The notes: a model not told the origin generated them from the letters alone. 45,599 nt of DNA from Betaproteobacteria bacterium HGW-Betaproteobacteria-9 (GCA_002842215.1 PHCC01000037.1:1-45599); one strand, 5' to 3'; shown: positions 15,346-24,230, numbered from the stretch's first letter. A program made the numbers and translations.

Positions 15346-17572
15346 CCTGATTCGAGAAGGGCATCTCGCGCAAACGGATGCCGGTGGCGGCGAAGATGGC
15401 ATTTGCCAGTGCGGGCGCGGCCGGCGGTACGGGGGGCTCCCCGGCGCCACGCACCTTGATGCCGAGTTCAAGACCTCGCACCTCGATCGCCGGGCATTGA
15501 TGAAGCCTCATGCCCTGGTAGGCATGGAAGTTGGATTGCTGGGCCTTGCCGTCGGCATAGGTGATCTCGCAGTTCATCGCGTGGCCCAGGCCCCAGATGA
15601 CTCCGCCCTTGACCTGGTTGTCGAAGTTGACGGGGTCGACCACCTTGCCCACGTCCAGCGCCACCCAGACCTTGTCGATCCGGATGCCCTGCCCGGTCTT
15701 CGTCACCTCCACCACCTGGGCGCAGGGCACGCCGAAGGATGTGACCAGGGCCACGCCGCGGCCTCGCCCCTCGCCCAGCCTGGCGCCCTTCCAGCTGCAC
15801 ATCTCGCCCACGGCTTGCAGCACCTGGAGCGCCACCGGGTCGTTGATCAGGCGCAGGCGCTCTTGCAGCGGGTCGGCGCCGGCGGCGTGGATCAACTCGT
15901 CCAGGAAGCCGTCGGCGAAGAAGCCCGCCGATGAAGCCCCCACCGAGCGCCAGGAACTGGTCGGCGCCAGCTCGGGCACCCGATAGGCGCGCAGGCGGAA
16001 GTGCGGAAACGCATAGGGCAGGTTCCAGGCGCCGGCGGGAATCTGCCCGTCGGGCCCCGGCATGGGCTGCCCCAGCCGCTTCATTTGCGAGGCGCTTGAC
16101 GACACCGAGGCGATGTCCAACGCATAGGTCTCGATCTGGCCGTCCTTCACGCTGCCGCGTGCGCGGCTCATCGTGATCTGGCGCGGGAAGTCGTGCGCGA
16201 AATCCTCCTCGCGGCTGAAGGTCAGCTGGATCGGCACGCCAGGCATCTGCACGGCCACCTCGGCCGCCAGCGTGATGTTTTCGAACTCCAGCCTGTGGCC
16301 GAAGCTGCCGCCGCAGTACTGGTTGTGCAGGTGCACCTTCTCCACCGCCACGCCGGTGATCCTGGCCACCTTCTCCTGCGCGAAACGCGGCACCTGGGAA
16401 CTGACCCAGACGTCCACCCGTTGGGGCGTCACCTTCACCACCGCCGAGAGCGGTTCCAGGGGCGCGTGGGCCAGGTAGGGGGCGCGGTATTCGGCACTGA
16501 GGGCGTTGCTGCCCAGTGCCGCCTCCACGTTGCCGTCGTTGCGCCATTCCTTGTCCAGCCGGTCCGGCACGAACGAATCCGCCACCGCCTGCCAGTGCTG
16601 GGCCTGCTCGGCCGGATAGGGTGCCGGCCCCCAGTCGAACTGGATGGCATTGGCCGCCTGGAACGCTCGCCAGGTGTTGTCGGCCACCACCGCCACACCG
16701 TGGGTCACCGACAGGATCTTCTTCACGCCGCGCATGCCGGCGGCGGCCATGGCGTCGTAGCCGTTCATCTGGCCGCCCTGGCGCGGGTTGACCTTGACGG
16801 TGGCGTGCAGCATGCCCTCCATGCGCAGGTCGATGCCGAACGTGAGCGTGCCGGTGGACTTGGGCACGATGTCCAGCCGCGGCATGGGCTGGCCGATCAG
16901 ACGCCATTGCGCGGGGTCGCGCAGCTTGACGTTCTGCACCGGCTCAACGCCGGCGGCATCACGCGCCAGCTCGGTGTAGGCCAGGCGCCGCCCGTCGGGC
17001 AGCAATACGGCGCCGTTCCCGGTCTTGAGTTGGTCCACCGTCACGCCGGTCTTCCTGGCGGCCGCGAGCTTCAGCGTCTCGCGCGCCACCGCGCCGGCCA
17101 GGCGCAGCTTGACGAAGCTGTCGGGCACGGTGCTCGACCCGCCTGTCAGCTGCAGGCCCAGCACCTTGAACAGCCCGCCCATCACCAAGCGCAATGCCTC
17201 GGCCGTGGCGCTACTGTCGGTGGACATGAAAGGCACCTGTTCTTCGGCCAGGGCACCGTTGTAGTAGGCCGCGCTGGGCGGCCCGGACTCGACCTTGAAC
17301 TGGCCCCAGGCCAGGTCCAGCTCTTCGGCGATCAGTGCGGCCTGCACCGAGCGCACGCCCTGGCCCAGATCGGTGTGCGGCGCGATCAGCGTGATGCCTT
17401 GCGCGTCCAACTTGACCCAGGGGTTGAACACCGCCTCGCCATCTTCCCGGTCGTCCAGCAAGGGGTTGGCCGGCGCCCTGCGCACGAGGTAGGTGCCGAA
17501 GGCCACGCCGCCGGCCATGGCCACCGAGCCGACCAGGAACGTGCGGCGCACCACGCTTGCAAGCTTGCTCAT
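15332..17572 (-). CDS. Molybdenum hydroxylase large subunit (isoquinoline 1-oxidoreductase beta type)
   Basis: This 746-residue molybdopterin-cytosine-dinucleotide subunit of the xanthine oxidase family hydroxylates aldehydes or N-heterocycles. It starts with a twin-arginine-type leader (VVRRTFLVGSVAMAGG, about 7-22), so it is exported or membrane anchored. Family stretches are IAPHTDLGQGVRSVQAALIA (about 63-82), NQYCGGSFGHRLEFENIT (about 415-432), WRSVGASSAGFFADGFLDEL near 545-564 and WGLGHAMNCE near 665. I chose the ATG at 17572 because it overlaps the small-subunit stop as ATGA. The last residues (about FSNQVTFA) lie at the junction with the decayed gene downstream and may be non-native. 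The cytochrome c subunit often found with such enzymes is absent. Confidence 0.9.
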   Translation of the reverse strand: MSKLASVVRRTFLVGSVAMAGGVAFGTYLVRRAPANPLLDDREDGEAVFNPWVKLDAQGITLIAPHTDLGQGVRSVQAALIAEELDLAWGQFKVESGPPSAAYYNGALAEEQVPFMSTDSSATAEALRLVMGGLFKVLGLQLTGGSSTVPDSFVKLRLAGAVARETLKLAAARKTGVTVDQLKTGNGAVLLPDGRRLAYTELARDAAGVEPVQNVKLRDPAQWRLIGQPMPRLDIVPKSTGTLTFGIDLRMEGMLHATVKVNPRQGGQMNGYDAMAAAGMRGVKKILSVTHGVAVVADNTWRAFQAANAIQFDWGPAPYPAEQAQHWQAVADSFVPDRLDKEWRNDGNVEAALGSNALSAEYRAPYLAHAPLEPLSAVVKVTPQRVDVWVSSQVPRFAQEKVARITGVAVEKVHLHNQYCGGSFGHRLEFENITLAAEVAVQMPGVPIQLTFSREEDFAHDFPRQITMSRARGSVKDGQIETYALDIASVSSSASQMKRLGQPMPGPDGQIPAGAWNLPYAFPHFRLRAYRVPELAPTSSWRSVGASSAGFFADGFLDELIHAAGADPLQERLRLINDPVALQVLQAVGEMCSWKGARLGEGRGRGVALVTSFGVPCAQVVEVTKTGQGIRIDKVWVALDVGKVVDPVNFDNQVKGGVIWGLGHAMNCEITYADGKAQQSNFHAYQGMRLHQCPAIEVRGLELGIKVRGAGEPPVPPAAPALANAIFAATGIRLREMPFSNQVTFA

Positions 17573-18033
17573 AGTGCACCTCCGTTCAGCGTCTTGGCGG
17601 CCGCCTTCACCGCTACGCGGATGCGCGGGTAGGTGCCGCAGCGACACAGGTTGCCCGACATGGCCGCGTCGATCTCGGCATCGCTGGGGGTCTTCGTCGT
17701 CGCAAGGAAAGCGGCGGCCGTCATGATCTGGCCCGACTGGCAATACCCGCACTGCGCCACCTGGTGCTCAACCCAGGCCTTCTGCACCGCGTGCAGCGCC
17801 GCAGGCGTGCCCAAGCCTTCGATGGTGGTGACCGCGCCTTGCACCTGCCCCACCGGCGTGGCGCACGAGCGCACCGCCACGCCGTCGATGTGCACGGTGC
17901 AGGCGCCGCACAGGCCCATGCCACAACCGTACTTGGTCCCGGTGAGGCCCAGTTCGTCCCGCAGTGCCCACAAGAGCGGCATTTCGGGTTCGACGTCGAC
18001 CTCGTGCTGCTGACCATTGATGTTCAGGTGCAT
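17569..18033 (-). CDS. Two [2Fe-2S] cluster small subunit of molybdenum hydroxylase
   Basis: This 154-residue electron-transfer subunit is of the isoquinoline 1-oxidoreductase alpha / CoxS type. The plant-type cluster has Cys at about 37, 42, 45 and 57 (YGCGMGLCGACTVHIDG). The second cluster uses Cys at about 95, 98, 130 and 132 (QCGYCQSGQ and GNLCRCGTYPRIR). All eight ligands are present. The ATG at 18033 has AGGAGA 4 nt upstream; the open frame reaches 18180, but the extension lies inside the divergent merR promoter. It is translated ahead of, and coupled to, the large subunit. It passes electrons from the Mo centre to an unknown acceptor. Confidence 0.95.
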   Translation of the reverse strand: MHLNINGQQHEVDVEPEMPLLWALRDELGLTGTKYGCGMGLCGACTVHIDGVAVRSCATPVGQVQGAVTTIEGLGTPAALHAVQKAWVEHQVAQCGYCQSGQIMTAAAFLATTKTPSDAEIDAAMSGNLCRCGTYPRIRVAVKAAAKTLNGGAL

Positions 18034-18090
18034 GGGTTCTCCTGGTCGAGATCTGGACGGGGGTGTGGCTTTCAGGCAGTCGTCGCTTGC

Positions 18091-18135
18091 TTGACGATGG
18101 CGAGACTCTAAGGTTAAAGTTAACTTTATAGTCAA
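18091..18135. promoter_or_regulatory. Divergent MerR-type operator/promoter
   Basis: A perfect 14-bp palindrome, TAAAGTTAACTTTA (18115-18128), lies between two overlapping promoters. Towards the hydroxylase genes, TTGACT (complement of 18130-18135) and TAGAGT (complement of 18105-18110) are separated by 19 bp, the elongated spacer that MerR-family activators correct by DNA distortion. Towards merR, TTGACG (18091-18096) and TAAAGT (18115-18120) are 18 bp apart, and the -10 lies inside the palindrome, as expected for autorepression. The core AAGTTAACTT equals the centre of the SoxR box. Confidence 0.75.
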
Positions 18136-18153
18136 GCGAAATTTCAGCCCACC

Positions 18154-18582
18154 ATGAAAATCGGCGAACTGGTCAAGCACAGCGGTCTGGCACCGTCGCG
18201 CATCCGCTTCTACGAAAGCAGCGGATTAATCCGTGGCGTCGAACGCCAGGAGAACGGCTACCGGGTCTACGGGCCCGAAGCGCTGTGGACGCTGGACATC
18301 ATCACCAGCGCCCAGCGCGCAGGCTTCACGCTGGCTGAGATCCGAGTCCTGCTGCCCAACGACCAGGCGCGCTGGCAGCACGACGAACTGTTGGCCGGCT
18401 TGGAGCGCAAGGTGGCCGAGATCGACGCCTTGCGGCAGCGGCTGGAGGAAAGCAAGGCGCAGCTGCTCGTCGTCATCGACGGCGTGAAGAACCGTCCGGA
18501 CGCCTTGGCGTGCACCGACAATGCGCAGCGGGTGCTGGAGAAGCTCAAGGAACACATCATGTTGAATTCCACGCAATCCTGA
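18154..18582 (+). CDS. MerR family transcriptional regulator
   Basis: This is a 142-residue MerR regulator. The HTH and wing occupy about residues 1-70: MKIGELVKHSGLAPSRIRFY then ESSGLIRGVERQENGYRVYG. A long dimerisation helix follows at about 85-115 (LLAGLERKVAEIDALRQRLE). The only cysteine is near residue 120 (LACTDNAQ), so the four-Cys SoxR cluster and the CueR/ZntR metal-loop cysteine pairs are absent. It is divergent from the molybdenum hydroxylase genes and its operator has the 19-bp spacer. It probably activates them in response to an organic effector or an aldehyde (inference). Confidence 0.92.
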   Translation: MKIGELVKHSGLAPSRIRFYESSGLIRGVERQENGYRVYGPEALWTLDIITSAQRAGFTLAEIRVLLPNDQARWQHDELLAGLERKVAEIDALRQRLEESKAQLLVVIDGVKNRPDALACTDNAQRVLEKLKEHIMLNSTQS

Positions 18583-18684
18583 CCCCGTTCCGATCAATTT
18601 CGACATATCCAAGCCCGATTTTTCGCCAACGCCTACTATGCAGTAACCACATTCCGCACATGCCCATCGTCCCACCCGCGTATC

Positions 18685-19185
18685 TCAGTTGTAGGTCACC
18701 ACGACCTGGACCGTGTCGCTGTAGCTGCCGGGCGTCGCGTTGACCTGGTTGGCGGGCAGGGTGCCGCAGACCTGCCGGTTGATGTTGGAACCCAGCAGCA
18801 CGATCAGCAGCGAGCCGCCGACGGTGCTGGTGGCACCCGTGCCATCGCCCCAGACCACCGAACAGGCGCCGCCCGAGCCGGAATCGCCATAGAGCTGGTA
18901 CGTGAGCCGGGCAGCGCCGCTGGCCATCTGGCGATCGTTGTAGGTGGCGCCGTACGCACCCTTGCTCAGGGAGATGTTGTAGTCCACGAACAGGCCCACC
19001 GTGCCCGCGCAGGACACATGCACGTTGCCCGAGCCTGAACCGGCGGCGCCACCGATGGGGTTGTAGGCGCCGAAAGCCACCGGCGTGGTGCTCGCGGTGC
19101 AGCTGCACAGCAGGCACAAGGCCTGGGCCTGGGGTGCACCGGCCAGCACCGCGCCAGACAACAACAGGGCGCGAAGGGCTTTCAT
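18685..19185 (-). CDS. Spore coat U domain (SCPU) pilus subunit, probable tip subunit (CsuE-like)
   Basis: This is a 166-residue secreted subunit of an archaic (Csu-type) chaperone-usher pilus. The signal peptide is MKALRALLLSGAVLAGAPQA. The SCPU domain shows TPVAFGAYNPIGG at about 34-46, VHVSCAGTVGLFVDYNISLS and the typical C-terminal donor-strand region SYSDTVQVVVTYN at the end. Six cysteines suggest disulfides. It is the last gene of the operon, and its ATG overlaps the usher stop as ATGA. Position after the usher matches CsuE, but with one domain it is shorter than typical two-domain tip adhesins. Confidence 0.85.
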   Translation of the reverse strand: MKALRALLLSGAVLAGAPQAQALCLLCSCTASTTPVAFGAYNPIGGAAGSGSGNVHVSCAGTVGLFVDYNISLSKGAYGATYNDRQMASGAARLTYQLYGDSGSGGACSVVWGDGTGATSTVGGSLLIVLLGSNINRQVCGTLPANQVNATPGSYSDTVQVVVTYN

Positions 19186-21497
19186 GGCGAGGTCTCCTCA
19201 CAGTGAACGGTCACGGGTGCATCGGGTTCGCCCGGCGCCGGCGCCACCGCGGCGCGGAAGCGGCAGGGCCGGCCCGCCACCGACCCGGTGTACACCCGAT
19301 CGTGCGCCCCGTCGGGCTCGAACAGTTTGCCGTCGTAGCCGACCGTGCGCTCCGCTGCCAGGCCAGACACCTGCAGCACCGTGCCCGGGGGCACCACCTG
19401 GCCGTGTGGACCGAGCAGGCGCAGGGTCATGGGCTGCACGCGGCGCACGCCCAGGTCGGCGTACACCCCCGCGCCGAGGGCGGGCGAGAGCTTGAGTTGC
19501 AGATGTTCGAAGACGGCGTCCATGGGCAGGTCGTTGGGGTCGACGTGGATGCGGTTGCTCTGGTAGGGACGAAGGTCGTTGAGGATGATGACGCCGTCGG
19601 CGCCGGTAACGCCCACCTCGTGCTGGTCGCGATAGACCGGGACACCCGCAACATCGCCCACCTTGACCAAAGCGAAGCTGCCCTCGATGCGCCGCGCAAG
19701 CCGCAGCTGGCCGCCGAGCAGCACGAGCGACCCGCTGACCCCTGAGCCGACGTAGGCCTGCCCGTCGCGCACATCGAGGTCGGCGCGCCAGTCTGCCGCC
19801 GCGCCGCGGCGCTCCAGCCGGGCCGCGAGGTGATCGTCCGTTTCGGCGAACAACCGGTGCGCCCAGCCGGGGCCCGGCAGCAGGCTGGACACCCAGCCCA
19901 GCCCGCCGGTGGTCTGTCCTGAGGATCGGCTGGCTTGCGCCCAGGCCTGGGTGTGGGGCTCCAGCGGCACGACCAGATGGACGCCCACGGTCCGTTGCCG
20001 GGTTTCGAAGTGGGCCGTTTGCAGGAAGGCACTCAGGAAGAACCGGGTGCCGAAGGCGGCGCTGGCGCTGAGGATCCAGAAGCGTTGCGGATCGGCGTTC
20101 CAGTAGCGGCGCGCCACCCAGGTCAGGCCGATGCCACCGTGCGACCAGGGCAGCAGCGCGCCCACCCGATCGGTCGACCGGCTGGCCGCGTCCGGGTTGT
20201 CGGCGCCGAGTTGCGCGAAGTAGCGGCTGGATCGGGCGGAACGGAGCTGCAGGCTCGCCGCGCGGCCCGGCACATCCAGGCCCACCGAGCCGGCATGCCC
20301 GTCTTGCCCATCGCGCTCGCTGGCCGCCGCGGTGGCTTGCATCAGCCCCCAGCCACCGACCTTCCAGGCCAGCCCGGCGCCGGCGGTGCGCTGACCGGAC
20401 AGGTGCTCCAGCCGGAGCTCGGCCGTCAGCTGCTCGGCGATGCCGCGCCGGTATTGGCCCAGCAGCACAGGGCGGCCGTAGCGCCCGCTGTGATACCCAT
20501 AGTCTTCTCGAACGCGGCCGGCCTCGACCGCAAAGTCGACCAGCCCCGGGCGCAGGAGCTGGTCGCTGACCAGATAGGGTTGCACGATCTCGGTCTTGCG
20601 CCCCATCAGGTCGGTCACGCTCAGGCGCAGATCGCCCCGGCCGGTGAGGGCGGGCAGCTGGTTCCATTCGAAGGGGCCGGCGGGCACCTGCCCGGAGGTG
20701 ACCCGGTTCTGGTTGACCAGCACTTCGATGGTCGAGGGCAGCACGGCTTCGCCGCGCAGGGTGGGCAGGGCAAACGGCACGAAGTCCGGCTGCATGGCGA
20801 ACCGTGTCCCGATGCCGATGCCACCGATGCGGGCCGGACGCCCCCACAGGCCGGCGCTGGTGATCTGGTCGCCCAGCCGCAGGGACCGCATCCTGGGCGC
20901 GTCGCTGAACTCGACGCCGGTATCCAGGCGCACCCAGCGCCCGCTGCCCTGCGCCTGGTCGCGGTAGTAGGCGCTGCCCGTCAGGCGCGTGCCGGGCGCG
21001 AACCCCACCAGTTCCACGCCGCCGGTCCAGGCGGTGTGCCCGTTCGAGTGCCCCGCCTGCAGTTCGTAGTTGGCGTAGGCGCCGGTGCCGGTGCCGCTGG
21101 CGCCGGGCGCCAGGGCCGTCTGATCGCCAGAGCCGAGGCGGTAGGTGGCAAAGGCGTTCGCTGGCGCCATGATCGTCAGCGACTGGCGTTCGGCATCGAA
21201 CGCCAGCTGCACGCCCGGCATCTGATCGAGCCAGGCATGGCCGGCCAGGGGGCCCTCGCTCACCAGAATTTGCGGCGCCAGCCAGCGCAGCTCGGTCCAG
21301 AGCGCCGACGGCAGGGACCAGCGGCCATCGGCGGATTGGCCGACCTCCTGCGCACCGTTCAGGCGCTGGCCGTTGACGGTGACGTCCAGGATCAGGATGC
21401 GGTCCTGGCCCCGGGCTTGCGCCCACACCGGCCCGGCACCGAGCACCGCCGAGCACGCCAGGGCAGCGATCCGGACGGCGAACCAACGGCGGGGCAT
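19182..21497 (-). CDS. Outer membrane usher protein (archaic/Csu type, FimD/PapC family)
   Basis: This is a 771-residue usher that forms the outer-membrane pore and assembles pilus subunits. The signal peptide ends near WAQA at residue 26. The N-terminal domain begins ILILDVTVNGQRLNG and is followed by a long beta-barrel rich in alternating hydrophobic residues. RIGGIGIGTRFAMQPDF and GEAVLPSTIEVLVNQN are usher family segments, and the plug and C-terminal domains include PYQSNRIHVDPNDLPMD and CRFRAAVAPAPGE. The start at 21497 shares one base with the chaperone-fusion stop (TGATG). The frame is open upstream to 21755, but that part lies inside the preceding gene. Confidence 0.92.
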   Translation of the reverse strand: MPRRWFAVRIAALACSAVLGAGPVWAQARGQDRILILDVTVNGQRLNGAQEVGQSADGRWSLPSALWTELRWLAPQILVSEGPLAGHAWLDQMPGVQLAFDAERQSLTIMAPANAFATYRLGSGDQTALAPGASGTGTGAYANYELQAGHSNGHTAWTGGVELVGFAPGTRLTGSAYYRDQAQGSGRWVRLDTGVEFSDAPRMRSLRLGDQITSAGLWGRPARIGGIGIGTRFAMQPDFVPFALPTLRGEAVLPSTIEVLVNQNRVTSGQVPAGPFEWNQLPALTGRGDLRLSVTDLMGRKTEIVQPYLVSDQLLRPGLVDFAVEAGRVREDYGYHSGRYGRPVLLGQYRRGIAEQLTAELRLEHLSGQRTAGAGLAWKVGGWGLMQATAAASERDGQDGHAGSVGLDVPGRAASLQLRSARSSRYFAQLGADNPDAASRSTDRVGALLPWSHGGIGLTWVARRYWNADPQRFWILSASAAFGTRFFLSAFLQTAHFETRQRTVGVHLVVPLEPHTQAWAQASRSSGQTTGGLGWVSSLLPGPGWAHRLFAETDDHLAARLERRGAAADWRADLDVRDGQAYVGSGVSGSLVLLGGQLRLARRIEGSFALVKVGDVAGVPVYRDQHEVGVTGADGVIILNDLRPYQSNRIHVDPNDLPMDAVFEHLQLKLSPALGAGVYADLGVRRVQPMTLRLLGPHGQVVPPGTVLQVSGLAAERTVGYDGKLFEPDGAHDRVYTGSVAGRPCRFRAAVAPAPGEPDAPVTVHCEETSP

Positions 21498-22606
21498 CAA
21501 CGGGGGATGGTCAGGCGCTGGTGGCCCTGGTCGGCCCGCACGTCCACCGTCAGGTCCGCGGCACCGCCTTTCGGCAAGGGGAGGGTCCAATGCCGCTCCT
21601 GCCCGGCCAGCACCGCGGCATGCACATCCAGGGGGGCGCCCAGCGGCTCGCCCGAGCCCGAGGCCAGTTGCAGGTCGTGGACGACCGTGTGCACATTGCC
21701 CTGGTTCCTGAAGCGGATTTCGAGGGTGTCGCCGTCCACGCGCCGCGTCTGCCATTCGGGTCGGTGGACCACCTGGCGGGGCGCGACATAGATGGGGATG
21801 CGCAACTCCAGCAGCACGCGCACCTGGCTGGGCAAGGCGCCCGGGGAGCGCTGCGCCGGTGCCGCCGGGGGCACCTCGCGCAGCAGGATGCGGTAGCTGC
21901 GTTCGGTATCGAGCGGCGGCTTACCCCGCCACCCCAGGCGCAGCACCTGGGCCTGCCCGGGCTCCAGCGTGAAGACACCCGGGTTGAGCAGCACATCGGC
22001 CGTCGGCGCAAAGACGTCCTTGCCATCGGACTGCGTCCAAGACACCACGTCCACATGGGTGGTGACCCGCTCGTCGCCCTGGTTGGTGACGGTGATGGCC
22101 TCGCGGACCTTGTGGTCGGACAAGGCCACCACCACGGGCGTGACGTTCACCGTGTCGGTGTAGCTGCCCACCGCCACGTTCTGGCTGGCGGCCACCCGCC
22201 CATAGACGGTGTGATCCACCTGCACTCCCGTGCCGGTGTCGCTGACCAGCTCGCCACCGGTGGTGCCCCAGACGGTGGTTCGGGCCGCATCGCTGTACAG
22301 CTGGTAGGTCAGCAGGTCGGGAACGTTGGACATGGCCCGGGCCGCCACGTCGGCCTGGCCACCACCATCGAGAGCGACGGAGTAGCTGGTGCCGTTGGTG
22401 CAGGTGACGGAGACCGTGCCCGTGCCGTCGAGCACCGTGCCGGCGGTGGGGTTGTAGACCCCGAAGGCCACCGGGGACGTGCTCACCACACAGGCGGCAC
22501 TCACCGTGGCCGTGACCAGCAAGGTGTCCGTCGCGGTGGCCGATCCGGCGACACCATGCAAGGCCATCAGCGCGGCAGGGAACAGGAATTTTTTGGGTAA
22601 TTTCAT
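21497..22606 (-). CDS. Fused SCPU pilin and PapD/CsuC-like periplasmic chaperone
   Basis: This single 369-residue frame joins two proteins that are normally separate. Residues 1-26 are a signal peptide. Residues about 27-156 are a spore-coat-U pilin, with Cys39 and Cys69, TSPVAFGVYNPTAGTVLDG and the near-terminal SYTDTVNVT. From about 157 a PapD-like chaperone begins (PVVVALSDHKVREAITVTNQ). It contains the conserved YRILLREVP, the G1 donor-strand segment VRVLLELRIPIYVA at about 262-275 and the C-terminal immunoglobulin-like domain. The chaperone has no signal peptide of its own. AGGAGG precedes the start. It could be natural fusion or a deletion that removed the pilin stop, other pilin genes and the chaperone leader. 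Confidence 0.85.
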   Translation of the reverse strand: MKLPKKFLFPAALMALHGVAGSATATDTLLVTATVSAACVVSTSPVAFGVYNPTAGTVLDGTGTVSVTCTNGTSYSVALDGGGQADVAARAMSNVPDLLTYQLYSDAARTTVWGTTGGELVSDTGTGVQVDHTVYGRVAASQNVAVGSYTDTVNVTPVVVALSDHKVREAITVTNQGDERVTTHVDVVSWTQSDGKDVFAPTADVLLNPGVFTLEPGQAQVLRLGWRGKPPLDTERSYRILLREVPPAAPAQRSPGALPSQVRVLLELRIPIYVAPRQVVHRPEWQTRRVDGDTLEIRFRNQGNVHTVVHDLQLASGSGEPLGAPLDVHAAVLAGQERHWTLPLPKGGAADLTVDVRADQGHQRLTIPR

Positions 22607-22670
22607 CTCACGAGTCCTCCTATGGCTAATAGGCTACTACCTTTTGTGGGCTCGAAGAGATTCAATCGAG

Positions 22671-24230
22671 TCAACAGCGGAAAATGCCAACGGCATCGTT
22701 CATCCCGCTCGACTGTGTCTTCAACGAGCTGGCCGCGGCCGTCAGCTCTTCCACCATGGCGGCGTTTTGCTGCGTGACGTTGTCGAGTTGAACCACCGCC
22801 TGGTTGATCTGTGCCAGCCCCCTGGACTGCTCAAATGCCGCTCCCGTGATCTCCCCGACCAGACTGTTGACCTGCTGAACCGAATCCACGATGTTGTTCA
22901 TGGTTTTGCCTGCGCTGTGGACCAGCTTCCCACCGTGCGCAACCTGGGTGACCGACGCATCGATCAGGCCCTTGATCTCTTTGGCAGCTGTGGACGTGCG
23001 CTGCGCCAGACTGCGCACCTCGGCGGCTACGACTGCAAAGCCGCGGCCCTGCTCGCCCGCTCGCGCGGCCTCGACGGCCGCATTCAGGGAGAGGATGTTG
23101 GTCTGGAACGAGATTCCCTCGATGACCTGGATGATTTCACTGATGCGCCCCGATGATCGACTGATCTCGTCCATGGTCGCCACCACGGCGGTCATCGCTT
23201 CGTTGCCCTCCCGCGCCACCTGCGCCGCACGTTCGGACAGAACCGATGCTTCTCGCGCGGACGAGGCGCTTTGCTCGACCGTGCTGGTGAGCTGCTCCAT
23301 GGAGGCTGCTGTCTCTGCCAGACTGCTGGCTTGCGCCTCGGTCCGGGCTGATAGGTCCAGGTTGCCGCTGGCGATTTCGCTCGATGCCACTTGCACGCCA
23401 TCGACCTCGTGGCGGACATCCGAGACCACCGCCTGCAGGTTGACGTTGAGCTGGTTCAGTGCTCTGGCCAGATCGCCCAGTTCGCCGGTGGTTTGCCCCT
23501 TGAACCGCGCTGTCAGATCACCGGCCGCCATCCGGTTGGCAAAGATCACCGCCTCCTCCACCGGTCTCACCATAAGACGTCGCATGAAGGCCGCAGCTGC
23601 CATCGCCAGCACGGCGGTGACGCCCAACGCCGCATAGTGGAGGACATCAGGCTGGCCTTCGGTGGTGCCTTCAAGGAACTGCACGAGGTACGCCAAGCCG
23701 AGGGTTATTGCACCCATCTTGCGTCCCAGCGTGGGCCGGGTCCAGCGCTGCAGTGCCCCACTCCATCCAGTGCGCACCACACGGCCCTGGGCCAGGGCGA
23801 TGCTGGGGCGACCGTTCCCGGCTTCGGATCGCATGGTTTTGTACAACGACTCGGCATCTTCAATCTGCTGCCGCGTGGGCGTGGTGCGCACCGACATGTA
23901 GCCCACAGGTTGGCCGTTTTCAATGATGGGCGTGGCGTTGGCCATGACCCAGTAGTGGTCCCCGTTCTTTCGCCGGTTCTTCACCAGTGCTGACCAGGTG
24001 GAACCGCCCTGAAGCGTCGCCCACATGTCGCGAAAAGCCTCGGGCGGCATGTCGGGATGACGCACGATGTTGTGCGTCTGGCCGATGAGTTCTTCTTTGG
24101 CGTAGCCGCTCACCGCGATGAAGGCTGGATTGCAGTATGTGATGCGACTCTGCAGATCGGTGGTGGACACGAGCGTTGCACCATCGGGAATCGCAAACTC
24201 TCTCTGGGTCACAGGCTGGTTCAAGCGCAT
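22671..24230 (-). CDS. Methyl-accepting chemotaxis protein, Aer-like (PAS-HAMP-MA)
   Basis: This is a 519-residue energy/redox taxis receptor. An N-terminal cytoplasmic PAS domain (about 20-115) has GYAKEELIGQTHNIVRHPDM and KNRRKNGDHYWVMANATP, as in FAD-binding Aer proteins. A hydrophobic pair at about 178-215 anchors the protein. HAMP follows (about 215-270), then the signalling domain with ISFQTNILSLNAAVEAARAG and FAVVAAEVRSLAQRT. No large periplasmic domain is present. The start is supported by AAGGAG 6 nt upstream of the ATG at 24230. There is no C-terminal CheR-binding pentapeptide: it ends DAVGIFRC. No che genes are in the window, so it must work with signalling proteins encoded elsewhere. 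Confidence 0.93.
   Translation of the reverse strand: MRLNQPVTQREFAIPDGATLVSTTDLQSRITYCNPAFIAVSGYAKEELIGQTHNIVRHPDMPPEAFRDMWATLQGGSTWSALVKNRRKNGDHYWVMANATPIIENGQPVGYMSVRTTPTRQQIEDAESLYKTMRSEAGNGRPSIALAQGRVVRTGWSGALQRWTRPTLGRKMGAITLGLAYLVQFLEGTTEGQPDVLHYAALGVTAVLAMAAAAFMRRLMVRPVEEAVIFANRMAAGDLTARFKGQTTGELGDLARALNQLNVNLQAVVSDVRHEVDGVQVASSEIASGNLDLSARTEAQASSLAETAASMEQLTSTVEQSASSAREASVLSERAAQVAREGNEAMTAVVATMDEISRSSGRISEIIQVIEGISFQTNILSLNAAVEAARAGEQGRGFAVVAAEVRSLAQRTSTAAKEIKGLIDASVTQVAHGGKLVHSAGKTMNNIVDSVQQVNSLVGEITGAAFEQSRGLAQINQAVVQLDNVTQQNAAMVEELTAAASSLKTQSSGMNDAVGIFRC

Noticed and set aside
18154..18582. Calling the MerR regulator SoxR because of the AAGTTAACTT operator core
   Set aside because: The four C-terminal cysteines that hold the SoxR [2Fe-2S] cluster are absent.
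19935..21791. Long plus-strand open frame of about 618 codons opposite the usher
   Set aside because: It is a GC-rich antisense shadow without domain resemblance. The minus strand has an intact usher.
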